Source: Oscillospiraceae bacterium
GTDB taxonomy: Bacteria > Bacillota_A > Clostridia > Oscillospirales > Oscillospiraceae
NCBI GenBank assembly: GCA_016302015.1
Contig: JAEDOJ010000088.1
Coordinates: forward strand, 1 to 6,593
Length of the DNA: 6,593 bases
Reading direction: 5' to 3'
The notes under the pieces were generated by a model. The model did not search any database. It saw nothing but the letters and a program-made list of their open reading frames with translations, and had not been told where the DNA came from. The position numbers and the translations under genes are program-made. This document shows, in pieces, positions 1 through 5,198 of the stretch. Each line of letters opens with the position of its first letter. Position 1 is the first letter of the stretch.

Positions 1-538
1 TAACTATATCCGGCAGGGAAAGAAGGTTCTGCTCTGCGCCGGAGATACCTTCCGGGCGGCGGCTGCGGATCAGCTTGAGATTTGGGCAAACCGCTCCGGG
101 GCGCAGATCATCCGTCAGCACGAGGGAGCTGATCCCGCTTCCGTGGTCTTTGACGCCATTACCGCTGCCAAGGCCCGTGGCTCAGACCTGATCCTCTGCG
201 ACACCGCCGGCCGTCTGCACAACAAGGCCAATCTGATGAACGAGCTGAATAAAATTTCCCGGATCATCCACCGGGAGCTTCCCAACGCGGACAAGGAGGT
301 GCTGCTGGTGCTGGACGGCACCACCGGTCAGAACGGTCTGCTGCAGGCGAAGCAGTTTAAGGAGATCGCCGGAGTAACCGCCATTGCCCTGACCAAGCTG
401 GACGGTACGGCCAAGGGCGGCATTGTCATCGCCGTGGCGGACGCCCTGCAGATTCCCGTAAAATTTATCGGCGTGGGCGAGCAGATGGACGATCTGATGC
501 CCTTTGACGCCAGAGCCTTTGTGGACGCATTGATTTAA
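1..538 (+). CDS. ftsY: Signal recognition particle receptor FtsY, C-terminal part of GTPase (NG) domain (5' end outside window)
   Basis: FtsY is the membrane-associated SRP receptor GTPase. It pairs with Ffh to deliver ribosome-nascent chain complexes to the Sec translocon. The visible part is 178 codons, with the first complete codon at position 2. It holds the SRP-GTPase motifs in order: DTFRAAA (fragment residues 15-21), DTAGR (67-71, G3), a DGTTGQN segment (105-111), TKLDGTAKGG (131-140, G4) and IGVGE (156-160, G5), followed by DLMPF near the C-terminus. The P-loop, N domain and start codon lie upstream of the window. The protein ends about 18 residues after the G5 motif with no methionine-rich M domain, and it has TKLDGTAKGG rather than the TKLDGDARGG of Ffh. 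Both points favour FtsY over Ffh. The TAA stop is part of the ribosome binding site of the next gene, so the two are probably cotranscribed. Substitutions such as DGTTGQN for the usual DATTGQN are minor. Confidence 0.95.
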   Translation, partial: NYIRQGKKVLLCAGDTFRAAAADQLEIWANRSGAQIIRQHEGADPASVVFDAITAAKARGSDLILCDTAGRLHNKANLMNELNKISRIIHRELPNADKEVLLVLDGTTGQNGLLQAKQFKEIAGVTAIALTKLDGTAKGGIVIAVADALQIPVKFIGVGEQMDDLMPFDARAFVDALI

Positions 539-543
539 GGAGG
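536..543 (+). promoter_or_regulatory. Shine-Dalgarno of rph, overlapping the ftsY stop codon
   Basis: The sequence TAAGGAGG contains both the ftsY TAA stop (536-538) and a near-perfect Shine-Dalgarno, AAGGAGG. Five bases separate it from the ATG at 549. It fixes the rph start and suggests that ribosomes ending ftsY pass directly to rph. Confidence 0.85.
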
Positions 544-548
544 TTCCC

Positions 549-1265
549 ATGAGAAGCGATGGCAGAGCTGTAGACGAGATGAGAAAGGTGAAGGCCACTC
601 TGGGCTTTTCAAAATTTGCGGAAGGAAGCTGTCTGATTGAAATCGGCGACACTATGGTGCTTTGCAACGCCTCCGTTGAGGACAAAGTGCCGCCTCATGT
701 GACCAAAGGCGGTTGGGTGACCGCAGAGTATTCCATGCTTCCCAGAGCCAACCGCAGCCGCAGCAAGCGGGATGTGGCGAAGCTGAAGCTGTCTCCCAGA
801 AGTGCGGAGATTCAGCGGCTGATCGGGCGGAGCCTCCGCTGCGCCGTAGATCTGGAAGCCTTGGGGGAGCACACCATCACCGTGGACTGTGACGTGCTGC
901 AGGGAGACGGGGGAACCAGAACCGCCTCCGTCACCGGCGGCTTTATTGCCATGACCCTTGCCTGCCGGAAGCTGGTGGAGCAGGGGAAAATCCCCAAGCT
1001 GCCCGTCCGCACCTATGTGTCCGGCATTTCCGCGGGCATCGTCCGCAATGAGGCTATGCTGGATCTGTGCTACGAGGAGGATTCCAGAGCGCTGGTGGAT
1101 CTGAACTGCATCATGACCGCAGAGGGAGATATCATCGAATTACAGGCCACAGGCGAGGGCAGACCCTTCTCCATGGAGGAGCATCGGAAGCTGATCTCCC
1201 TGTGCCGGAAAGGAAACAACGTGCTGGTGCAGATGCAGCGGCGCTGTCTGGGGAATCTGGAATGA
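549..1265 (+). CDS. rph: Ribonuclease PH
   Basis: RNase PH is a phosphate-dependent 3'-5' exoribonuclease that trims tRNA 3' ends and takes part in rRNA turnover, working as a ring-shaped hexamer of dimers. The protein has 238 residues, a normal family length, and starts with the characteristic MRSDGR. Family blocks follow in order: GWVTAEYSMLPRA (55-67), a segment with EIQRLIGRSLR (87-97) preceded by a probable phosphate-contacting R84, CDVLQGDGGTRTASVTGG (114-131) with the phosphate-binding GGTRT, and YEEDSRALVDLN (175-186) carrying the conserved aspartates D178 and D184. The loop before GWVTAEY is about two residues shorter than in many relatives. The usual QGTAEG/QGTGEG block reads QATGEG (199-204). 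Neither change removes a residue I would call catalytic. The start is set by the SD at 537-543. The TGA stop overlaps the rdgB start as ATGA, and rph-rdgB adjacency is common in Firmicutes. Confidence 0.97.
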   Translation: MRSDGRAVDEMRKVKATLGFSKFAEGSCLIEIGDTMVLCNASVEDKVPPHVTKGGWVTAEYSMLPRANRSRSKRDVAKLKLSPRSAEIQRLIGRSLRCAVDLEALGEHTITVDCDVLQGDGGTRTASVTGGFIAMTLACRKLVEQGKIPKLPVRTYVSGISAGIVRNEAMLDLCYEEDSRALVDLNCIMTAEGDIIELQATGEGRPFSMEEHRKLISLCRKGNNVLVQMQRRCLGNLE

Positions 1266-1861
1266 AGCTCGTATTAGCCAGTAATAACGCCCACAAGCTG
1301 GAGGAATTGAAGGCGATTCTTTCCACCCTGGGCATGGAAGTGGTTTCCCTCCGGGAAATGGGTCTGTACATCGACCCGGAGGAGAACGGAACCACCTTTG
1401 AGGAAAATTCCTATATCAAGGCAAAGACCGTGATGGATGCCTGCGGCCTGCCCACCATTGCGGATGATTCCGGCCTGATGGTGGACGCGCTGGACGGGGC
1501 GCCCGGTGTGTACAGCGCAAGATTCGGCGACGCCGTGGGCATGAGCGGTATGGATTACCTTCTGAAGCTCATGGAGGCTGTCCCGGAGGAAAAGCGTACC
1601 GCCAAATTTGTCAGCGTGATCACCATGCTGACGCCGGAGGGGGACAAGCTGGTTGCCCGGGGAGAATGCCCCGGGGTGATTTTGAAGGAGAAACACGGCG
1701 TCAACGGCTTTGGCTATGATCCGGTGTTCTATGTCCCGGAGGAGGGCTGCACCTTTGCGGAAATGCCGGGCAGCCGGAAGAATCAGATCTCTCACCGCGC
1801 CAAGGCTCTGGAGGAGTTTGCGCGGCAGGTCAGAAAGGAGCAGAATTATGCTGACAAGTAA
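1262..1861 (+). CDS. rdgB: XTP/dITP diphosphatase (Ham1/RdgB family, non-canonical purine NTP pyrophosphatase)
   Basis: This house-cleaning enzyme hydrolyses XTP, ITP and dITP to the monophosphate and pyrophosphate, keeping deaminated purines out of RNA and DNA. The protein has 199 residues, typical for the family. Visible motifs are the substrate-binding SNNAHKLEE near the N-terminus (7-15), GTTFEENSYIKAK (43-55) with the metal-binding glutamate, ADDSGLMVDALDGAPGVYSARF (67-88) with the D68-D69 active-site pair, GFGYDPVF (149-156) and KNQISHRAKAL (173-183). The start at 1262 is chosen because MKLVLASNN is the exact family N-terminus. The same frame is open further upstream to 1067, but that part lies inside rph and has no family similarity. 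The start overlaps the rph stop by four bases (ATGA) and has only a weak ribosome binding site, so translation is probably coupled to rph. Confidence 0.97.
   Translation: MKLVLASNNAHKLEELKAILSTLGMEVVSLREMGLYIDPEENGTTFEENSYIKAKTVMDACGLPTIADDSGLMVDALDGAPGVYSARFGDAVGMSGMDYLLKLMEAVPEEKRTAKFVSVITMLTPEGDKLVARGECPGVILKEKHGVNGFGYDPVFYVPEEGCTFAEMPGSRKNQISHRAKALEEFARQVRKEQNYADK
1834..1840 (+). promoter_or_regulatory. Shine-Dalgarno of yhbY inside the 3' end of rdgB
   Basis: AAAGGAG lies seven bases before the ATG at 1848. It selects this ATG over upstream in-frame codons, and places yhbY initiation 14 bases inside rdgB. Confidence 0.75.
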
Positions 1862-2291
1862 GCAAAGAGCGGAGCTTCGCTCCGAAGCCAATACCCTGGA
1901 AACCACCCTGATGGTGGGCAAGGGCGGCGTGACGGAGAGCATTGTTGCCGAGGCCGCCACCCAATTGGAAGCCAGAGAGCTGGTGAAGGGCAGAGTGCTG
2001 GAGACGGCCCTCCTGTCCGCCAGAGAGGTCTGCGACGCCCTGTGCGAGGCGTTGGGCGCAGACGGCATTCAGTGCGTTGGCTCCAAGTTTGTGATTTATA
2101 AGAAGTCTGAAAAGAAGGCGCAGGAGGCCGCAAAGCAGGCCCGAGCCATGAAGAAAAAAGCCGCAAATCCCGTGCGCCGGGGTGCGCAGGAGCGGAGAAA
2201 AAAGGCAAAAGAGGCCAGAGAGCAGCGCAATGAGTATTTCCGCCAGGCTGCAATTCAGGCCGCCATTGATCGCAGAAACGGCAAACGATAA
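1848..2291 (+). CDS. yhbY: CRS1/YhbY-domain RNA-binding protein with a long basic C-terminal extension
   Basis: YhbY (YqeI in B. subtilis) is a small KH-like RNA-binding protein linked to assembly of the large ribosomal subunit. Residues 1-86 form a full CRS1-YhbY domain: MLTSKQRAELRSEAN at the start, the GKGGVTES loop (24-31) that marks the RNA-binding face, EARELVKGRVL (41-51), and VGSKFVIYKKS (77-87) at the end. The protein is 147 residues, whereas single-domain bacterial YhbY proteins are usually close to 100. Residues from about 86 to 147 are an extra tail with roughly one third Lys or Arg, plus many Ala and Glu, predicted helical and probably RNA- or ribosome-contacting (inference). The gene overlaps rdgB by 14 bases. 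Two runs of six A occur in the tail; the second forms the heptamer A AAA AAG in the reading frame. The neighbouring nadD-yqeK and rsfS fit the conserved yqeI-L cluster. Confidence 0.9.
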   Translation: MLTSKQRAELRSEANTLETTLMVGKGGVTESIVAEAATQLEARELVKGRVLETALLSAREVCDALCEALGADGIQCVGSKFVIYKKSEKKAQEAAKQARAMKKKAANPVRRGAQERRKKAKEAREQRNEYFRQAAIQAAIDRRNGKR

Positions 2292-2306
2292 ATAGACAGA
2301 AAAGAG

Positions 2307-2311
2307 AGAGG
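2307..2311 (+). promoter_or_regulatory. Ribosome binding site of nadD-yqeK
   Basis: The 29-nt gap after yhbY is purine-rich, with AGAGG nine bases before the ATG at 2321. It supports this start. The gap contains no hairpin-plus-T-tract terminator. Confidence 0.6.
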
Positions 2312-2320
2312 AACGGCGTT

Positions 2321-3511
2321 ATGGCACGAATCGGCGTTTTCGGGGGAAGCTTCAATCCGCCCCATTGTGGTCATATTCTGGCGATAGAGGAATTTCAGCA
2401 GAAATTAAAGCTGGACAAGGTGATGTTGGTTCCGGCGGGAATTCCTCCTCACAAGAAGCTGACGGGAAACTCTCCGTCGCCTCAGGCTCGGCTGGAAATG
2501 TGCCGTCTGGCGGCGGCAGACCTTCCTTATCTGCAGGTGCTGGACAATGAAATCCGCCGTGAGGGCAGCAGCTATACAGCGGATACCCTGAGAGAGCTTC
2601 GGGAACAGTATCCGGAGGATGAATTTTTCCTGCTGATGGGAACGGATATGTTTCTCTCCTTTGATCAGTGGCATCAGCCGGAGCAGATCGCTGCCATGGC
2701 GACCCTTGCCGTTGCCCATCGCTGCGCGGCCAACGAGGCGCAGTTGACTGATTTTGCCAAAAAGCTGGAAGAGACCATGGGCGCAAGGACGGTTTTTGTG
2801 GAAAACCGTTTCTTACCTCACTCCTCCACCTCCGTCCGGGCGATGCTGGCCTTCCGGGCAGGGGAGACCTACGTCCCGGCCGCGGTGATGGACTATATTC
2901 AGAAGAACCATCTTTACTACTGCGACGCAGACCTGAAGAACCTGCCCTTTGGCCTTCTGTCTCAGATCAGCCTCAGCCTGCTGAATCCCAAACGGGTGGC
3001 TCATGTGCAGGGCTGCAGCCGGACGGCAGGAGAACTGGCGGAGCAATACGGCGTCTGCGTCCGGGATGCGGAGCGGGCGGGAATGCTCCACGATGTAACA
3101 AAAGCCCTGAATGCGGAAGAACAGTTGAAATTGTGCGAAAAATATGATATCATATTGAGTAACTTTCAGCGGGAGAACCCAAAGCTGCTCCATGCCGTCA
3201 CCGGTGCGGCCGTGGCGCAGGCTGTGTTTGGGGAAAATGAGGAGGTCTGTCAGGCGATTCGCTGGCACACCACCGGCAAGGCTGAGATGTCTGTGCTGGA
3301 GAAAATCATTTATCTTGCGGATTATATGGAACCCAACCGCTGCTTCGACGGAGTGGAGGAGCTGCGTGGTTTGGTATGGAAGGATTTGAATGAAGCCATG
3401 CTTCTGGGTCTGCGGATGACCATGGAGCAGATCCTTCGCCGGGGACGGGAGGTTGATCCCAATTCTCTGGCAGCGTTGCAATTTCTGGAAGAAAGGAAAT
3501 CTGCTGTATGA
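2321..3511 (+). CDS. nadD-yqeK: Fused nicotinate-nucleotide adenylyltransferase (NadD) and YqeK-type HD-domain Ap4A hydrolase
   Basis: One uninterrupted 396-residue frame carries two enzymes. Residues 1 to about 200 are NadD, which joins ATP and nicotinate mononucleotide to deaminated NAD. It shows GGSFNPPHCGH (8-18, the nucleotidyltransferase HxGH site), PPHKK (42-46), SSYTADTL (83-90), LLMGTDMFLSFDQW (104-117) and HSSTSVR (167-173, the ISSTxIR signature). Residues from about 207 on are YqeK, an HD-superfamily metal hydrolase known in Firmicutes to split Ap4A symmetrically. Its metal ligands are in place: H228 in KRVAHVQG, H257-D258 in GMLHDVTK, H291 in HAVTGA, H316 in IRWHTTGK, and D334 in YLADYMEPNR. 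In B. subtilis the two are separate adjacent genes; here the linker is only a few residues. Both halves look intact, so this is a fusion and not a decaying gene. The TGA stop overlaps the LCP start as ATGA. Confidence 0.95.
   Translation: MARIGVFGGSFNPPHCGHILAIEEFQQKLKLDKVMLVPAGIPPHKKLTGNSPSPQARLEMCRLAAADLPYLQVLDNEIRREGSSYTADTLRELREQYPEDEFFLLMGTDMFLSFDQWHQPEQIAAMATLAVAHRCAANEAQLTDFAKKLEETMGARTVFVENRFLPHSSTSVRAMLAFRAGETYVPAAVMDYIQKNHLYYCDADLKNLPFGLLSQISLSLLNPKRVAHVQGCSRTAGELAEQYGVCVRDAERAGMLHDVTKALNAEEQLKLCEKYDIILSNFQRENPKLLHAVTGAAVAQAVFGENEEVCQAIRWHTTGKAEMSVLEKIIYLADYMEPNRCFDGVEELRGLVWKDLNEAMLLGLRMTMEQILRRGREVDPNSLAALQFLEERKSAV
2789..2809 (+). other. Perfect 8-bp hairpin followed by a T-rich stretch, inside the NadD part
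   Basis: ACGGTTTT (2789-2796) and AAAACCGT (2802-2809) are exact inverted repeats around the 5-nt loop TGTGG. Two possible G-U pairs extend the stem, and TTCTT follows it. The shape resembles a weak intrinsic terminator or pause site but lies within codons for residues 157-163. The T tract is short and interrupted, so efficient termination is doubtful. Confidence 0.35.
3125..3153 (+). promoter_or_regulatory. Candidate internal SigA-type promoter within the YqeK part
   Basis: TTGAAA (3125-3130) is followed after exactly 17 bases by TATCAT (3148-3153). Each matches the vegetative consensus at five of six positions, and a TG at 3145-3146 gives an extended -10. A start near 3160 would yield a transcript with about 350 nt of leader before the LCP gene. 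The -10 overlaps a perfect palindrome. It lies in coding sequence, so it may be fortuitous. Confidence 0.4.
3141..3156. repeat. Perfect 16-bp palindrome AATATGATATCATATT
   Basis: The sequence is identical to its reverse complement over all 16 bases and is markedly AT-rich in an otherwise GC-rich gene. It encodes part of the YqeK-domain stretch KYDIIL, using ATA and TTG codons that are uncommon in this window. It overlaps the -10 of the promoter candidate, as an operator would. No second copy was noticed in the window. Confidence 0.6.
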
Positions 3512-4797
3512 AGAAGAATGACAGGAACATGACAGAAGAATATTTTTATGACCAGCAGGTGATCCCGGAGATGGAGATCGATCTGGAGCCTTATGAGGAG
3601 GAGACTGTGGAAGCAGAACGGTCTGCCAGCCGTATGGGCGATAAGGCCAAGGCGCTGGTGCTGTTCTTTGCGGCGGTTGCGGTGTTTCTCTGCGCCGTGA
3701 GTATGTGCTTTGTGCTGGTGAGCCGCAGCGCGGAGGTTGCTCCGCTGCCGGTTGTGAAAAACGTCCAGCCGATGAAATATGTGGTGAATCTGGATCAGCC
3801 GGAAAATGCGGATAAATCCGCCGACTATGCGCCTCCTGCCAGCCGATATGAGTCTGACCTGCTGAATTTCATGATTTTCTGCGTGGATTCTGACCGGTCT
3901 GAGACCTTTATGATGCTGAGTCTGAATCTGTCTACCAAGCAGATGGCGGTGATGAGCTTCCCCAGAGATACCTATATCTTCGGCGCCTACGAAACGCCGG
4001 TGCTTCGCAACGTGTATTCGGAGCACGCAAGCTCCGGCCGGGGCGTTCAGGCGTTGACGGAGATGATCAAGGGACAGATCGGCTATGATCCGGACTATTA
4101 TCTGGTGCTGGACGAGGCTTCTCTGGAGGAAATCTTTGAGATCACCGGAGACATTGAATTTGAGGTTCCCGAATCTCCCAACTATTCCGGTGTGGATGCC
4201 GGCTGGCAGAGCGTGGGAAGCTGGTCTGCGCTGAAGCTGCTGAGCTGTAAAAACAGCTACTATTATGTGGAAACCGAGTCCACTCAGGTGCAGCGGAACC
4301 TGTTGGTGACCCTGCTGGCCGCCCTTGCCCAGCGGTGCGAGAATGTGGAAGAGGATATGGCCGTCCTGAAGAGCGTGATGGACACCAATCTGTCCTTTGA
4401 GGAGCTTGCCTACCTGATGTATTTCCTCCGGGGCGTGGACTTTTCCAATGTGCCCAGCGTTTGCCTCCCCGGCACGATTATTGAGATCGAGGGCAGGGAA
4501 TACTTCCAGGTGGACGAGCAGGGCGCCTGTGATGTGCTGAACGCCTATTTTAACCCCCTGCAGAAGGAACTGACCATCCATAACGTGGCCTTCCGGGATC
4601 AGCAGGGCGCACCGGACGAGGGGGAATGGGAGGACTACAAGGATTACATTGTGACCACTCCCACCACCACCGCCAAGCCCACCACAAAACCCACCTCCAA
4701 CACCGATTCTCCCACCGAGACCCAGAGTCCGGTGACCGAGGCTCCCACACCGCCCACCATGCCGGAGGGGCCGGATACGCCTCATGATGACCCGTAA
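3508..4797 (+). CDS. Divergent LytR-CpsA-Psr (LCP) family envelope protein with Thr/Pro-rich tail
   Basis: LCP proteins are membrane-anchored enzymes that move polyprenyl-linked glycopolymers onto peptidoglycan. The 429 residues comprise an acidic cytoplasmic N-tail (about 1-46), one transmembrane helix (about 48-72), an extracellular LCP domain (about 118-280), a further region to about 375, and a low-complexity Thr/Pro tail (383-429) with no LPXTG motif. LCP identity rests on LNFMIFCVDSDRSETFMMLSLN (119-140) and VMSFPRDTYI (148-157), which match the family blocks around GxDxR..DT and SxPRDT. Other hallmarks are eroded: E132 replaces the usual Asp, GD (214-215) replaces the GG of the GGVxV loop, and the ALxYaRxR...DxgRxxRQ block reads ALKLLSCK...ESTQVQRN, so only the last arginine (R263) clearly survives. 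It may be a specialised or non-catalytic member. The start overlaps the nadD-yqeK stop by four bases and has GAAAGGA upstream. LCP genes at this locus are seen in other clostridia (from memory). Confidence 0.82.
   Translation: MKKNDRNMTEEYFYDQQVIPEMEIDLEPYEEETVEAERSASRMGDKAKALVLFFAAVAVFLCAVSMCFVLVSRSAEVAPLPVVKNVQPMKYVVNLDQPENADKSADYAPPASRYESDLLNFMIFCVDSDRSETFMMLSLNLSTKQMAVMSFPRDTYIFGAYETPVLRNVYSEHASSGRGVQALTEMIKGQIGYDPDYYLVLDEASLEEIFEITGDIEFEVPESPNYSGVDAGWQSVGSWSALKLLSCKNSYYYVETESTQVQRNLLVTLLAALAQRCENVEEDMAVLKSVMDTNLSFEELAYLMYFLRGVDFSNVPSVCLPGTIIEIEGREYFQVDEQGACDVLNAYFNPLQKELTIHNVAFRDQQGAPDEGEWEDYKDYIVTTPTTTAKPTTKPTSNTDSPTETQSPVTEAPTPPTMPEGPDTPHDDP
4660..4758 (+). repeat. C-rich low-complexity tract with scattered CCCACC units
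   Basis: CCCACC occurs five times (4660, 4678, 4690, 4711, 4753) within a stretch of ACC/CCC triplets that encodes the Thr/Pro-rich tail of the LCP protein. The units are irregularly spaced, so this is a codon-level repeat in a disordered linker and not a transposable or regulatory repeat. Length variation between strains is plausible. Confidence 0.6.
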
Positions 4798-4815
4798 CAA
4801 ACATTCTACAACCAG

Positions 4816-4821
4816 AAGGAG
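4816..4821 (+). promoter_or_regulatory. Shine-Dalgarno of rsfS
   Basis: AAGGAG lies ten bases before the ATG at 4832, in the 34-nt gap after the LCP gene. A closer ATG at 4825 is in another frame and opens only a 51-codon frame without family similarity; the 4832 start gives the full RsfS protein. The gap has no terminator-like hairpin. Confidence 0.7.
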
Positions 4822-4831
4822 AGAATGAAAA

Positions 4832-5197
4832 ATGTATACACCGAAAGAAATCGCAATGAAAGCCGCACAGGCTTTGGACGACCGCAAGGGTCTGGGCATC
4901 AAGCTGCTGGAAGTAGCGGATGTTACCAGCATTGCGGACTACTTCCTGATCTGCACCGGCACCTCCAGCACCCATGTTAAGACCCTCTGCGACAGCGTAG
5001 AAGCCGTGGTTGCGGATGAAATGGGGGAAGCCCTGCTCCACAGAGAAGGCCATCGGGGCGGCACCTGGGTGCTGCTGGACTTTGGCTGTCTGGTGGTTCA
5101 TGTCTTCACCAATGAAACCCGGGAATTCTATGATCTGGAACGCCTTTGGAACGACGCAAAGGAAGTCCCTGTAAATTTTGCAGAAAAAGAGGGATAA
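4832..5197 (+). CDS. rsfS: Ribosome silencing factor RsfS (RsfA/YqeL/YbeB family)
   Basis: RsfS binds ribosomal protein uL14 on the 50S subunit and blocks joining of the 30S subunit, lowering translation in starvation or stationary phase. The 121-residue protein is normal for the family and shows its core: [21 protein letters not shown] (30-50), [17 protein letters not shown] (76-92) and [13 protein letters not shown] (96-108). Family members usually have a KAxDI segment near residue 20; here it is KGLGI, a mild divergence. The start is set by AAGGAG at 4816-4821. The stop is one base from the leuS start, so the two genes are almost certainly cotranscribed. Its place downstream of yqeK matches the B. 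subtilis yqeK-yqeL order, with the LCP gene inserted between them. Confidence 0.96.
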   Translation: MYTPKEIAMKAAQALDDRKGLGIKLLEVADVTSIADYFLICTGTSSTHVKTLCDSVEAVVADEMGEALLHREGHRGGTWVLLDFGCLVVHVFTNETREFYDLERLWNDAKEVPVNFAEKEG

Positions 5198-5198
5198 G

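Noticed and set aside
1067..1261. Possible 65-residue N-terminal extension of rdgB
   Set aside because: It lies wholly inside rph in another frame. The RdgB family begins at MKLVLASNN, and the ATG at 1262 is start-stop coupled.
1710..1847. Possible 46-residue N-terminal extension of yhbY
   Set aside because: It overlaps the rdgB coding sequence and is Arg-rich shadow translation; the AAAGGAG before 1848 and the MLTSKQR family start fix the true start.
2154..2159. First run of six A in the yhbY tail as a second frameshift site
   Set aside because: In the reading frame it is G AAA AAA, which does not fit the X XXY YYZ slippery pattern.
2266..2292. Weak promoter-like pair TTGATC and GATAAA before nadD-yqeK
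   Set aside because: Each hexamer matches only four of six consensus positions and the spacer is 15 nt.
2292..2320. Gap between yhbY and nadD-yqeK as a possible terminator or promoter site
   Set aside because: The 29 bases are purine-rich, without inverted repeat or T tract, and are accounted for by a ribosome binding site.
4243..4258. Hairpin AGCTGT-AAAA-ACAGCT inside the LCP gene
   Set aside because: The stem is six base pairs with no T tract after it, and is within what chance gives in a window of this size.
3322..4932. Long open frame of 536 codons on the minus strand opposite the LCP gene and parts of its neighbours
   Set aside because: It is antisense to three well-supported genes, has a biased His/Gly/Arg/Leu composition typical of reverse-strand shadows in GC-rich codons, and shows no recognisable domain.
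4825..4980. Out-of-frame ATG seven bases before the rsfS start, close to the same ribosome binding site
   Set aside because: The frame is 51 codons, with no similarity to anything recognised, and overlaps rsfS. At most it could reduce rsfS initiation.
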